Position numbers and translations under genes: made by a program
Notes under the pieces: generated by a model
What the model was told of the DNA's origin: nothing
Seen by the model: only the letters and a program-made list of their open reading frames with translations
The model's database searches: none
Assembly (NCBI GenBank): GCA_035578175.1
Contig: JAQMRL010000002.1
Span: 138,684,171 to 138,748,170, forward strand
Source: Catonia carolina
Taxonomy: Eukaryota > Arthropoda > Insecta > Hemiptera > Achilidae
Length of the DNA stretch: 64,000 bases
Direction: 5' to 3'
Shown here: positions 1-14,200 of the stretch, piece by piece
Layout of the letters: each line of letters opens with the position of its first letter
Position numbering within the stretch: position 1 is the stretch's first letter

Positions 1-1350
1 CCGTTTCGAGGTATTGTAAATAAAGTCCTCCATAGAAGGGAAGAGAAGGTGTTCGTGTATGATGCGATTGGATATAAGATAGTGGAACTGTGTGGTGCAC
101 CGGAGGACTTTGTTCTGGTATGCTGAAGTACGTCTTTTGTTGGACTTGGAGAGAAAGGACCACCATCCCGGTGACCCGTACAAAAGGAAAGGACGTAGGA
201 TAGAGGAGTACATCAGAAGCTTCAGTTTTGAGGAGTATGCAGGAGAGAGGAACAAAGGGATGAGTAAAGCGAACAAGGCCCTACCCTTGCTAAGCTTGCT
301 GTTTATGTGCTGTCGAAGTGTCAATCGTTTATCTAAGTCAACCCCTAGATATTTCACGCTGTTCTGCCATGGGAGGAATTCCCCTTCCAATCGTAAAGGC
401 GGAGGAACATTGCGTTTTAGTGTAAAGTGGATTGCTTCGCATTTTGTGGGGTTAAGTGATAGTCTCCAGACACGACACCAGCTAGTGTTGTCTAGAAGCT
501 GAGTTTGAAGCGCGCGGCAATTGAGGCGGAGGCATCTGGCGTGACGGTACAGAATAGCATCATCGGCAAACAGTCCGAATTGGATTGAATCACGGACAGG
601 AAAATCGAAGGTGTACATAAGATAGAGGATGGGCCCAAGGACCGAGCCCTGAGGTACACCCGCGGACGAAGGGGTGAGTGGGGACATGGCCATGTGGAAC
701 TGAGGAATAGTGACAGAGACTTGGAATTGTCTTCCAGTAAGATAGGAATGGAGTAATCGGACGGTTGAGGGGGGAAAGAATTGTGCCAGTTTGTAAAGGA
801 GGCCCATATGCCAGACGCGGTCAAATGCAGCCCGAAAATCAAGCAGCACAGCCGTCGTGTCACAGTAAGAATTTCTGGCATCCACAAGTGCCGTGACGAT
901 GCGGAGGAGTTGGGTAGTTGTGGAGTGTCCTTGACGAAAACCAAATTGCTCGGGGGGAAGAACAGATTCAACAACAGGACGCAGGCGCGGGAGAAGAAGC
1001 CTTTCGAATAATTTTGACAGAATCGGTAAAAGGGAAATTGGTCTATAACTTTCGGGATCAGTCGGACGTTTGTGGGGTTTCAGAATAGTAATGTCTTTGG
1101 AAACCTTCCACGAAGAGGGGAAATGTTGCAGCGCCAACACTGCATTGAATATTGCCAAAAGATGAAGCTTTAGATCTGGCGGGGAATTCAGGATGGCGTA
1201 TCCAGAGACATTATCAGGACCAGGGGCCTTACGCGGATTAATCGAGGAATTAAAGCGGTGAATGCACACAACACGCGAAGACAATACTGAATGAGGTGAA
1301 CACGACAGACTCGTACTGAATGCTAAGCGTTACTCAACTGAAACCGACGC
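1..1350 (-). CDS. Jockey/CR1-like LINE reverse transcriptase, partial, running off left edge
   Basis: Reading the minus strand from about 1,350 to base 1 gives one frame with no stop codon (the first upstream stop is at 1,351-1,353). It carries the ordered motifs of a non-LTR retrotransposon RT: KAPGPD (near 1,225), YRPISLL (near 1,035), FRQGHST (near 935), GVPQGSVLGP (near 650), the catalytic FADD (near 562) and SVKYLGV (near 350). The RT N-terminus and endonuclease are missing: homology starts abruptly at the KAPGPD block near 1,250, so the element is 5'-truncated there and the codons upstream are probably genomic filler. The 3' end lies beyond the window. An intact 1.25-kb RT frame suggests a younger insertion than the neighbouring broken elements. 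Clade is inferred from motif style only. Confidence 0.85.
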
Positions 1351-1917
1351 TTACAAGCCCGGAGACATGTTGATACATGAGCTGAATTGCGATCGGACAG
1401 AAGGCCAACTGACAGGCGCAAGCAACCATTAATCGATTTTGCCTTAAGCACACTAAAATAGATCTGTTCTAGAAAATTCTATGAAACAGGCAACTGCGTG
1501 CGAATCCAAAATATCAACGTGTGATATCCAACAAACCAGTTTAAGCACTGTTGACAAACAAGACATTAGGATCTTGTAATCACCTTTCATTACACAACGT
1601 ACTATTGTTTTCAATGACACAAATAAATATAATCAACATTTGTGAGAGGGCACTTTGTGTTGTCAACTAATTTGAGCACTGTTGTAAGACAAGACATCAG
1701 GATCTTGTCATCACCTCCCATTACACTTAATCTACCATGCTTTCAATAACGCAATTAGTAGCTATATCTATAACTAGGTTGCGCTTCTTTATTACTACTT
1801 ATCCAAAAATTAACAATGCTTAAGGTACATGATTCAACGTTTTAATTTTAACGAGTCAAAATATACAGTAAACTATTTCCTTATACACAAAACTACAGTT
1901 CCACTGTCTCTTTAATT
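1351..1917. repeat. Downstream flank with an imperfect 130-bp tandem duplication
   Basis: This stretch has no convincing gene. A block beginning near 1,543 (AGCACTGTTG, then ACAAGACAT, AGGATCTTGT and ATCACCT) recurs near 1,674 with several mismatches, giving a two-copy imperfect tandem repeat with a period of about 130 bp. The interval lies just downstream of the last serine-protease exon on the minus strand, so it may hold that gene's 3' UTR. A minus-strand AATAAA (plus TTTATT, 1,788-1,793) is a possible polyadenylation signal, and another overlaps the stop codon. Confidence 0.5.
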
Positions 1918-2293
1918 TTATTTCAAACCTCCAGTGATAAAGCAAACCATAAGCATGATATGCATATAACTATTGCTTTTGGTTATTGATGAGTCACTTT
2001 TTCCATGTTTTCCTCCACCACCTTTAGTAGTAGCAGGTCTTTCGGTTACAGCTCCATTAGAACTTGATAGAATCCAATTGTGAAAATTACCGACATTAGA
2101 AAAAAATAGATTAAAATCTTCATTGCCACATCGATCATCTCCTAAATCAGAACTTCCACTGCCACACTTGCCAGTAGGTGGACCAATAAAACGATTAAGA
2201 CCCTTAACTACTCCATCACAGATAATAGCACCTCCATTACAACGGCAAGGTCCTTTACCTTTCTTATTTTTTAGGCAAATATCATCTCCTTCA
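1918..2293 (-). CDS. Serine protease homologue, terminal exon (exon 5)
   Basis: The acceptor reads TTTATTGTTACAG before TGAAGGAG on the minus strand; the first T completes an AGT serine codon with the preceding exon. The exon encodes the degenerate active-serine block ([12 protein letters not shown]), DGVVKGL, a Cys-bearing loop, [10 protein letters not shown], then a roughly 45-residue tail with Gly4 and Ser/Lys runs ending in [15 protein letters not shown] and a TAA. In active trypsins this region supplies GDSGGP and the S1 pocket; here the nucleophile is absent. The shape of the tail suggests membrane or GPI attachment, an inference only. Confidence 0.78.
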
Positions 2294-5200
2294 CTGTAAC
2301 AATAAAGCAAAATGGATATATAGCAAATTTTTTATTTTTTATATTTTTGTATTGTTATCTAATCGGGAAATACTTTATACATCACCTCGGTGTGGCAATT
2401 GCTATTTCCAGTTGCATATCTGGCTTTAATAGAACAGTTGTTGAACAGACATTCATATGTGTACATGTTTGGATGTCTGGTGAACCTAATACAGCGTCTG
2501 TATAAATCTCAGGCAATCTGTATTAATAAAAACCCAAAACATCGTTCTACCAGTTGACTGACGGGTAGGATGAATATTTCACAATCGTCTTCCACAAACG
2601 CTGCAATCATCAACGATAACTCTGTGATGCGGGAAAATACTGAGAAAATGACAATAATAAATGATTTAAATATCGTCCTAGAAATCCATAAAGTCACTCT
2701 TTCGGGTTCAGAAGTTAATTAAACAATCGTGAAAAACTCCGGGTAAAAATGGTATTCATAAATCAAAGCAGAGAATCAAAATACTTGTAAAATAACTTAG
2801 AATGGAGTTTTTCAATAAATTAAATAAATATTCGCAATTGTTGTTAGTTTAAGACGTTTAATGAAAAAAATAATGAAAAAATAAAAATAAATATTAATTA
2901 TAAATTTACAAAATGTTATGATTCTAAATTTTATCTCGTGGTTGTAAAAATGAATAAGTGTTTATTGTTATTGCTTAAATTAAAATGGCTACCTTTAAAA
3001 AAATAATTGGAAAGCTACTATAAAAAACAAATGAAAATCGACTTACGGCTAATGAAATTTTACTTACTGGCTTTCAATTTACTAAATGTATTGTTATTTT
3101 AAGAATTTGAAAACTTTAGTGAATGATATTTTTGAATTTAAAAAAAATACTGTTTCTATAATAGGAAAAATATTTTTAAAAAAATTCACTCACCCTGAAT
3201 ATTTTTTGGCATTTTTTAAGTTGTGCCATTTGGCTACTCCATGCAATACGGTGTATATGTTGTCAGCACTACACGAAGGAAATCTGCACTCACTGAATCA
3301 TTTACTAATAATAACTAATAGTTTAATACATAAAAAAATGTTCAAATATTGGTGTCTCTAACATTACTTTAATTCCTAACTAATAAAAATGAATATATAT
3401 TATATTTACAAACCCTACAACAGGCCTAAATAACTAACGGGTGATTCAAAAAGAGCGCCGGTTTTTAAACGGCTGGTAAATTTTTGTTTATCGGTTGGCA
3501 ACATTGTTAGACCTCATTTCTATTTCGGAGAACATTCCGATTGACGATTCAGTTGTAGTTTCTCTTGTTCGCAGTGTAGTACTCTCGCAGTCTGTGTCTA
3601 ACCATGGAGAAGTTTACTATTGCACAACGAGTGTTAATCGTCAAAACATTTTACCAGAGTGGAGAGAGTTATGCGGCTACTGTCAGGCGACTTCGCGGTA
3701 CTCTAGGACGTAATGAAGCACCGAATGAATCAACAGTTCGCAGGCTCTTGAAAAAGTTTTTTGAGATGGGTTCAACAGTCGACCTTAAAAGTTCTGGACG
3801 TCGTCGTTCTGGCCGAACTGAGCAGAACGTTGCGTTGGTTCGTGACAGTGTGGCTGTTAGCCCAGCAAAATCAATACGTCGCCGTTCTCAACAATTGGGT
3901 TTACGATGTTCTTCTGTACGGAGAATTCTTCGGTACCATCTCCAATATCACCCGTATAAAATTCAGTTGACGCAACATTTGAAAGTGGCAGACCACCAGA
4001 AGAGACGACAGTTTGTTGACTGGGTATTGAGAAAACGGCAGGATGATGACACCTTCGCAAACAAAATTGACGCCTTGTGACTTTCAACTTTGGGGTCATC
4101 TGAAGTCATTGGTGTATGCCAATAAACCCCGAAATATCAATGACTTGAAGAAGGAAATTCGACGGGTTATCGGGCAAATGGAAGTCGAAACTTGTCGTGC
4201 AGTAATATCCAATTTCATGGACAGAGTTGATGCGTGCCAGCGCAGTAGAGGAGGACACATGCATGACATCATTTTTCATACATGAAATCGGAAGGTAAGA
4301 TGAACTTGTTGATGTATTTATTTTCAGTTTTTCAATAAAATAAATCTCTTAATTTGATATCAAAACCGACGCTCTTTTTGAATCACCCTATAGTAGTTTT
4401 TATAATTATAAATTTAACCGAATGGTTCATTACAAATGTTGTGGCTACTGTAAATATTTTGCACATAAAGTAAAAGTAGCTAAAATAAAATAACTAACCT
4501 AGCAAATGGAAATAAAATTAACAAAATAAAAATTATTAAAATTCAAATACGGCCTACTAAAATTATAGCTACTATATAAAAACTCACTACTAAAATACAT
4601 AACTAAGTTATTAAATAAAAACTAGGCTTACAGTAAAGTAAAAGTAGCTAAAATAAAATAACTAACATAGCAAATTGAACTTAAATTAACAAAACAAAAA
4701 TTATTAAAATTAGGCCTACTAAAATTATAGCTACTAAAAAAAACTAACTAGGCTTATAGTATCTGAACACAAAACATATTTTTTTTAAGCATTTAATTTA
4801 TAATTTATTTAATCAATGTTTTTAACTGTGTGATACCTACGAAAACAGTTATTCTTATTATTAAAGCACAAATAGACTGCACATTTACTACACTTGACAC
4901 GTGTGAATCCTTTGCAGGGTGAAATTTTGCATCGGTTTTTTTTTGTCAATGTGTTCCATCCAGTGATCTATTCTATCTAGGCGAACTTCTCGCGGAACAT
5001 CTCTTGTAGTTTGCTGCTTCTTTTTTGGAGGTTGACTGTCAACAGCAGCTAATGAAGGTCGACCTCTGCTTTTCATGGTAGATTTTCCAGCCATACACAT
5101 GATTTGGGCTATATTTAGTTTGAAGTCAAATAAGGAAAGAGATGAAGTTTTTAACGTCTGACCCTTATTTTGTTGGACCCTTCTGTACAATAACCAAGCA

Positions 5201-8200
5201 TTCACGATGGTAAGATCAAATAAATGATAAAATATTCGTAAATACTATCGTTTTCTGCATTTCATAGTAATCCTACTACGCCCCAACAAGCTGTTGGTTA
5301 GATCAACGCCACCCATATGTTTATTATAGGTGACAATTACATCTGGACAGTCAAATTTCTCTTGCTTTTTCTCCTTTCTGTTATACCTAGTAACTTTCTT
5401 AACAGGATTTTTATATCTTTCCAAGCAAGATTTGAAAGCTGAATACCATCAATATTCGCAACGAATTCAACTGATGTCCCTCTAGGGTGTGATTTGAATT
5501 CAGCATCTGGTGGTAATTTACAATCTTTTATACGGTTACACCGTACAGTCCCTAATAACAAAATTCCTTTTTTCTTCAAGTATAAGATTAGAGGAATACT
5601 CGTATAAAAATTATCATGATATAATTTGTGATTTGAATTTTCTGGAACACAACGTGTAAGCCTCACAACTATGTTGCTACTTGCTCCTAGATCTGGCTCA
5701 TCAGGCATACGTCTACAGGTATCATTTTCTTGTCCTGAATAGACTTCAAAATTGTACATGAATCCTGAGACCCCACTCAATACATATAGTTTATACCCAT
5801 ATTTATGGGTCTAGTTGGGCATGTATTGCTTCATGTGATGCTTTATTTTAGTAGGGCACACTTGTTCATCTACTGACACAGATTCTTCCATTGGAATACT
5901 TACAAATTTTTTAATAATTGGTCAATTACAGGTCGTAGACGAAATAGTTTGTCATGTCCTGGTTCATCCCTGGGAAAAAATTTACTATTGTCATTGAAAT
6001 GTATAAATCTTCGAATATTTTCAAAAGCATTTAAGGTCATTGTATCTTGTACCAATCTAATACCAATAACTGGATGCCAATAATAACGGACATTCCTTAT
6101 ACAAGTAATGCTGGAAAGACACAGTATTCCCAGGAATTTTGTTAAATCATTTTCTGTAATGGTACTGGGTTTTTCAGGAACAATCTGTACACTTTACAGA
6201 GTACTCTGCTCACTTATTAATTTAATAAGGTCTTTGTCAAAAAAATAAGAAAAAAAATCATATGGTGATTCTAGAGAAGTTATCTCACTAGGTAGTGTAT
6301 CATCTCCTGTGAACTCTACTTCTGAACGTTGCAAAAACGTTTTTTCCCAATTTATTCCATTAGTCTTTCTCTCTCTCTTTCTTTCTCTCTCCCCATGTGC
6401 CTTACAGCGTCGGGGTAGTCTCGGACAACTTCCTCCATTGTACTCTATCTGCCGCCAATCGTCTCATTTGCCCTAGGGCCATGCCTCTTTCCTCTCCCAA
6501 TCTTCGTATGTGCTCATCATATGAGTATCGTGGACGTCCTCTTTTCCTACTCCCGCCAACGATCACGTTTGCATACTGCTTGGCTTTCCTTTCGTCATCC
6601 ATTCTTTGTATGTGACCCCACCATCCCAATTGTTTTCTATCTATTACCTCCTTCACATCCTTCATTCCTATTTCCTCCCTGATTCTTTCACTTCTTACTC
6701 TATCTCTCAATGTCTTCCCAGCTGTCCTTCTATGGCACTTCATTGCAACTGCCCTGATTCTGCTCATTTGTTGTTGCTTCAAGGGCCAGCTTTCTGCACC
6801 ATACAGGACTATTGGTTCAATAATACTTTTATAGACCCTGTTTTTTACTGTGGCACCCACTTCTTTTTTTCCAAAAATACAATTTCTGGTTGCATAGAAG
6901 GCCCGACTAGCTTTAGAGATTCTATTTCTTAGTTCATCATCTATTTTCCCATCGTCCCTTACTACTGTACCCAGATACTCATATGACCTCACCTGTTCCA
7001 TTACCTGTCCTTCCACATCTATCCTAATTCTTTCACCTTCCAAGCCATTAACCACCATCACTTTACTCTTATTGATATTCAGTGTCATGCCTTTCCTTTT
7101 AATCTCTTCATTCCATTCAATTACTGCAGTTTGAAGCTTTCTTTCAGAGTCAGCAATAAGAACTATGTCATCTGCAAATAACAAAGCTTGAGCAAATATG
7201 GGCCTCAAGTTCCAACGTCCCACCATCATTCTGTCAGTTCTTCTTTTGCAGATTTTATTAATTTCGTCCATTATCATCACAAAAAGTAGTGGACTCAAAC
7301 TGTCTCCCTGCTTAATTCCTTTTTCCATTTGTAACGGTCTTGAAATCCTTCCACACGTTCTGATCACTGCAGTCACATTATTAAAAACACTTTTTATTGC
7401 TCGCTGTAATTTTGGTGATACGTTTTTGGCAACCAGCGTCTCCCATACAACACATTTTGGGACCGTATCGAAAGCTGCTTTGAGGTCCAAGAATGCCAGA
7501 TAAATCCGTTTTCCCTTTTCTATAGACTTCGAACAGATTGATCTCAGCGAGAAAATATGGTCTTGAGTTTGTCTGCCTGGTCTGAAGGCACATTGTTCCT
7601 CCTCAAACTGGTCCTCCACCACCGCACGAAGTCTTTTCTCTAGAATTCGGGTATAAATTTTCAATACAACCGATGACAAACACACTGCGCGATAGTTTTC
7701 ACAATCAGTTGAGTTACCTTTTTTATACAGTGGGATAATGATATTTTGTTCCCATTCTTCTGGAATCTTTTCCTGTTTCCAGAATCCTGCAATAATTTTG
7801 TTAGGCTATTCACTATGCATTCACCTCCTTTCTTCAGGTATTCAGCATGTATTTCATCTATTCCTGCTGCTTTCCCTACCTTCATTTTTCGAATTGCATC
7901 CCTAACCTCTTCCTTTGTTATATCATATTCCATTAGTACTTTCTTTATTTTTGTGATTTATCAAGGGCCTACTTCTTCTACTTTTCGGCTGCTCAATACT
8001 ATCAGCACTAACAGTAGGCTGGTTTTCATTCCTAGGAGACTGCCTTGTAGGTTGTTCACACCACTGGTACTGGGTAAGTTAGTATCAATATAATCAAAAT
8101 TATCAAAATTAACCTCAGTGTTTGAATTTTTCCACCTTTCCAAGTTCCTCCTCCAAATCAAATTCTGTAAAAAGAGCATTTCCATCAAATTCAGGATCCT

Positions 8201-11200
8201 CTTCATCATCACTTTCCTCATTTTCACTTCCACTAGGAATTTCAACATCAAAAATATTTTCTTCAATTAATTTTCTTAATTTCATATCACTGTCCACATA
8301 ATAAACACTAGCCGCTTCGTCATTCATTTTGTAATTTTATAAATTTGTTTGTAAATTGTTATAAAATTATCCTAAATAATACACCACAAAAGTGTTGTCT
8401 TTTAGCAACTCTACGTACACTTACACTAATATATTACAGTTAATTGCACAAAATATAATAATAATAATAATAATAATCTTTGTAATTTTATTACACTTTA
8501 TTATAAATACATTATGGTAGAACAAATCGAATTACCCACTTTATATACAAACGAACGTATAATACAACGAACACGATGTAAATAAACGAACTAACGGGTG
8601 TTTCAAAAAGGACGCACTTCGAAGTTTGAGAACGCTAATTTATTAAGTAATTACAAATTATACAAATTATATGGTATGAAATTATTACCTTTATAACATT
8701 CAGATTACCTTTAAAACTTTACAATAAATGTTCAAAATGACTTCCTCCGCTTGTAATGCAAGTTTGGACACGTTTCATAACATTTGTAGCCACTTTTCGT
8801 AGTGTTTGCTCATTAATGTTTGTAATCTCACTTTCAATATTAGCCTTCAATTCTTCAATTGTATGAGGATTGTTTTTAAAAACTTTACTCTTTAAATTCC
8901 CCCAAAGAAAAAATCCGCAGGAGTAAGATCTGGGGATCTTGGTGGCCACAATCCTTTTGATATCACACGATGGCCAAAAAATTCTCGTAACATATTCAGC
9001 GTTTCAGTAGAAGTATGGCACGTTGCGTTATCCTGCTGAAACCAACAATCTCGATCGTGTAATTCTAACAACGCTAAAAATTGTTCAATTAAGTTGCGGT
9101 ACACCACACCATCTACAGATGTGTCAAAAAGTAAAGGCCCAACAATACGACGCCGGGAGATCGCACACCAAACACCAATTTTACGTGCGTGTAGTGGACG
9201 TTCATGAAATGTGTGAGGATTATGAGCGCTCCATATTCGGCAGTTTTGGCTGTTGATGTAACCATCCAAGTGGAACCATGCTTCGTCACTGAAATAAACA
9301 GGATCCAATATTTCAACACCGTTGTCATTAACAAGAGAACGTATCCAACGACAATACTGTATACGTTTCCCATGGTCAACTTCTTTCAGTTCATGAACGA
9401 CACCGATGCGGTAAGGATGCAGATTTAATTTTTTTGTAGCCCATAAAGCGGAAGATAGTGATAATCCAGCCTGTGAAGATAACTTTCTAAGTGATTTGCT
9501 GGGTGAGGTAGTCAAACGTTGTTTCACATCGTCCAAAACTTGTTCTGTTAATACTCATGGTCGACCTGTGCTTTTCCGATCCTGTACACTGCCAGTCTCA
9601 CGAAATTTATTAATCAGACGCGATATTGTGGTGTTATTAGGTACTTCAGAATTGGGAAATTTTTACTGGAACTCGTCTTTCACTCGTTCGTAAGATTTAT
9701 ATGCGCAATAACTTTCAATAATAACAACACGTTCCTCCTTTGAAAAAACCATGTTTGAACTTATACAGGCACTACAGACACAAATGAATACTGGGATAGC
9801 ACTAGTACATGTCAGTAATACACAATGGGTCAACAATGAGTATGTTAGTGCCAACTGTTATTTGGGGGAAAAAATATTCCCTATGCAGAAAATATTAACC
9901 CTTAAACTTCGAAGTGCGTCCTTTTTGAAACACCCGTTATAATCTCAAAACACACTCCGCTAGTTCAGCTCGAACCGCATGGAGTTGCCACCAAATGGCT
10001 ACCAACATTGCCAACGCTTTAGATAAATATAAAAATACATAAAACATAAACCAAATAGATGGATGAAAGAATTATTGCTATTTCATCACCAAACTATTTT
10101 TTTAGCTCTTCGTTTTAATATTTTAGTTAGAAAAATAGTTTAAAGTTGGAAGAATTGCATCCTCTTTGTTTGGTGAACATTCAGTGCGTAGTAGTAAAAA
10201 TATGGACTAAAGAACTCTATCAAGTGGTTAGAAATGTAACTACGCTGTAATATTATAAAATTTATAATTAATGAAAAAGACGCTCGATACATGAAGTAAC
10301 CATTTGTCTACAGAATTAAAGTAATACATCGTAATTAAAACTTGTTGCCATTTGGCAACTGTATGCACTTAAGGGTTTTAAGAATTTGGAAAATAAAATT
10401 TTGAAAAAGTGAATTTAAAAGTTGTCTCCGCTGTATTTAAAAAATTGTTAATAGTTTTACCGGTTCTTATTTCTTGAATCTTGGTCTTTTCTCTTGATGG
10501 GAGGTCGGCGTATCGCGATGGTTCTTGATTAGGTTATTGAAATTGAAGTTATTAATTAATTTCACGGATTACAAGATTCAGTTTAGTAGTTAATTATGAG
10601 TTTAAACTTTTATGGTCAGGAACATAAATATATTTTATCGTATTAATTAATTTTTTAATATTGAAATCTTAAAATTTGTCAGAGCGTCTATTAACGATGT
10701 GAATTGCACGGCTCTCGGAATAACACACCTCCTCGAGTCAATGGCTCAACCAACAATATTGATATTAAATTTGATTCAATAAACATAAGAATGTTCTTAA
10801 AATTCGGATCACTATATCAAATGATGTATTATGTATTAAGTTAATTATTTTTGTTCTTAATTTGCTATTCTGTTTTGATTTCGATTTTTAATTCCTATTT
10901 TAGTAAATATTCATTTAGATGCTGACTTCAACAACGTAGTACCAACTTGAAATAATCTTCGTTCACGGGTTAAATACAGCGTAATTTTACTAAGATATAC
11001 TGTATTAATAAAATGATTATAAATGTTTATTTTGTCAGTTTCTACCATTTACAATGTTAATAACTCTATTTAAAAGTTTTTACACATATTAATAGCCAGC
11101 ATCTACCTAGTTCATATTTTTGTGTTAAAAACTAGGTAGTGGTACACCTAATCTCGACCGTGTCCAGTAAAATAATTTAATTTAACAGATAAATAATACA

Positions 11201-14200
11201 GAAAGTTACATATTTATTATTTACATGACATTAAAGGATCCCACACACCGGTGCGAATTATTCGCAGCTGTAGCGGCAGCGAGAATTCCGCGTCACCGCT
11301 CAGACCGGCGCGTAAATCGCAACAATAGCGGTTATTTATTTATCAGCATTCACAGTTTTTGGCCTCCGGGCCAGCCCAGTCAGTCAGCTGGTCGAGTGTC
11401 GCTATTATTTGTTAAGTAACACCGGTTAGGCAAGCGACTTTGTATGGTGACCAGCTGACAGCCATCCCTGTTTAAACTTATGCCTAATTCACATCAAAAA
11501 TACAGCGATCAAATTGGGTAGTTGTCAATAATGTATAAAGTTCCCGATAACAAATAAAAGCTACAAAAAAAATTCATAGTTTTTGCAATATGTTGTCTGA
11601 AAAAGAAGAGGTACTTGTGTTATGTGCATTGTAGCAGAAGAAGAAAATAACTGGTTACTAATAAAGTTTAATTTATCTAATTAAGTAATAAAATTTTGGA
11701 AAGTCTGTAACCTTTGTACAAGGTACATTGTGTTGTTGACAATTTAAAATACACAATGAAATGTATTGCAGCAGTATTGTATGGTATTAACAAAACAGCA
11801 CAAACAATCTAGTGTGAAACACTCACACAACTTTATCACGCCAATGCAAATAATGACCAATATAACCTAACATTAGTAATAAAAACATTAGAAATAAACG
11901 AAAACTAACCTCCATAAACATAACCTAATTTTAATCATGAGGGAAAGACGCAAAATTAAAATCAACCGCAGTTTGGCTTAAAAATACGGAAAAATCACTC
12001 TTTCACGCTAAACTAGGCTCTGTAGAGAAAAATGCTTTAAATAAAAGTTGTAGATCTTTTAATTTTCTATAATTTTTTATAGACACTTTTGTCGTAAAAT
12101 GCGTACTAAGGCTGAAATCTTAAAAAGTCAATTTATTTTACACATTTTCATGGAACAGAAAATCACTAATTACCGTTAACCTAAGCGTTATACAGAGAAA
12201 TGTTTGAAAAAAATTTAAGATTTTTTAAGCGTCTACAACTTTTATGATATACATTTTTGCGCTAAAATTCATATTAAAGCCGCAATCTTGAAAAATCAAT
12301 TTTTTTACGAAAAAAACAGCCTTCCCAAGAATTTTTGCAAACATGGCGCCTACCCTATCTTGTAGAGCATAAAAAATTTAGTAAACCAGGCGATTTTTAA
12401 AAAATCGTAGGAGCCGTTTTTAAGAAAATCGCAAAAAATTAAAAAAATACACGAATAAACTACTACTTCCGGTTGATCGATTTCGATGCAAATCTTCGTG
12501 TCGGATCCAGTAGTGGTATCTAACTTAAGTTTCAAGTTTCAAGTTCGTACGATATTCCGTTTTTGAGATATTCTGTTCACACCCACACACACGCGATTTT
12601 AAAAACGCGCGCGCACACACGCACACACAAACAAACAAATCGCTAAAAACATGTTTTTTGGGTTCAGGGGGTCTGAAAATGTATGGATCTGGTGAAAACT
12701 CGATTTTGAAAAATCGACATGAAAACAATAGGCCTACTTTCCTTCCTATACAGGGTGATTCATGAAGTTCTCCCGCCACTTCTACAGCACATTGTACTAG
12801 TAAAAATAATGAAAAAATGTTATATAAACATAGGTCCGAAAACGCTTCGTTAGCGAGTTACAGCTAGCGAAAGTTTCGGCTGGATTTCAGTTCACCAGGT
12901 GAAATGAGGTCTTCCTGGAATTGTGGTAAGGTAGATTAAGGGGCGAATTCAATCATTTCTTATGGTTTTTGATCTGATAAATTGAATAAAACAGGTCCCA
13001 GAACTGTAAGTTAAATAGTTTTTGAGAAAACCAGTGTCAAATGCAAAAAATGGAGTGAAAATCACATTTTTTCATCTTTGGGCAAGAATAACTTTGTTAT
13101 TTCACCAAGAAACAGTTAAAATTTTTCAATAAAAAATGTAGAAAATTTTATTCTGAACAAACCGGTGTAAATAAAGTACACAGAAAGCGAATAGTTTTTG
13201 AGAAAACCAGTGTCAAATGCAAAAAAATGGAGTGAAAAAAACACATTTTTTCATTTTAGTTTTTCCGGTTAATTTTACTTTGTACTCTTATGAATAAAAA
13301 CTCATTTAATCAAACATCTATTCGCTTTCTGTGTACTTAATTTACACCGGTTTGTTCAGAATAAAATTTTCTACATTTTTTATTGAAAAATTTTAACTGT
13401 TTCTTGGTGAAATAACAAAGTTATTCTTGCCCAAAGATGAAAAAATGTGATTTTCACTACATTTTTTTGCATTTGACACTGGTTTTCTCAAAAACTATTT
13501 AACTTACAGTTCTGGGACCTGTTTTATTCAATTTATCAGATCAAAAACCATAAGAAATGATTGAATTCGCCCCTTAATCTACCTTACCACAATTCCAGGA
13601 AGACCTCATTTCACCTGGTGAACTGAAATCCAGGCGAAACTTTCGCTAGCTGTAACTCGCTAACGAAGCGTTTTCGGACCTATGTTTATATAACATTTTT
13701 TCATTATTTTTACTAGTACAATGTGCTGTAGAAGTGGGGGGAGAACTTCATGAATCACCCTGTATATTCATACAGGCAAGGGAAAGTAAAAACCATCAAA
13801 TTAGACCTAAGACTGTAGAACACTCTTAGTAATTTACTTTATTTAACTAAATAATTTTTCCTTGCTCTGTATGAATATATCGGGAAGAACGTATTGATTT
13901 TATGTCGATTTTTTCGAAATCCGAGTTTTCACCGGATGTAAACTTTTTCAGACCCTCTGAACCCAAAAAAAACATGTTTTTAGTGATGGTCTGCGCGCGC
14001 GCGTATGTGTGTGAACAAAATTCTCAAGAACGAAGTATCGTACAAAGTTGGAACTTAAAACTGAAGTTAGGTAAGACTGCGGGACCCGACATGAACATTT
14101 TCATCAAAATCAGTCAATCGGAGTAGTAATTTATTCGTGAAGTTTTTCACTATTTTGCGATTTTCTCAAAAACAACTCTAAATTTATTTTTTGAATTCGC

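Larger units (their letters stand above)
4813..8327 (-). pseudogene. piggyBac transposase pseudogene split by a LINE
   Basis: Minus-strand translation gives the whole piggyBac layout in pieces: an acidic N-terminus ([19 protein letters not shown], 8,327), the segment [18 protein letters not shown] (near 6,260), the DDE_1_7 core including [10 protein letters not shown] and [16 protein letters not shown] (near 5,800), [10 protein letters not shown], then [10 protein letters not shown], and a Cys-rich C-terminus ending [12 protein letters not shown] (near 4,813). Damage seen: frameshifts near 8,130, 8,040, 5,360 and 4,935, nonsense codons near 6,197 (STL*), 5,812 (MPN*) and 5,250, and an RTE-like LINE at 6,365-7,926. 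piggyBac transposases move elements at TTAA sites; I did not find this copy's TIRs. Confidence 0.88.

Noticed and set aside
492..974. 160-codon minus open frame
   Set aside because: It is a shifted-frame shadow of the Jockey-like RT, whose true frame runs open from 1,350 to 1.
2509..2697. 62-codon minus open frame with a DDC motif beside exon 4
   Set aside because: Considered as protease exon 3, but its phase does not fit exon 4 and a better phase-matched exon lies at 24.8 kb.
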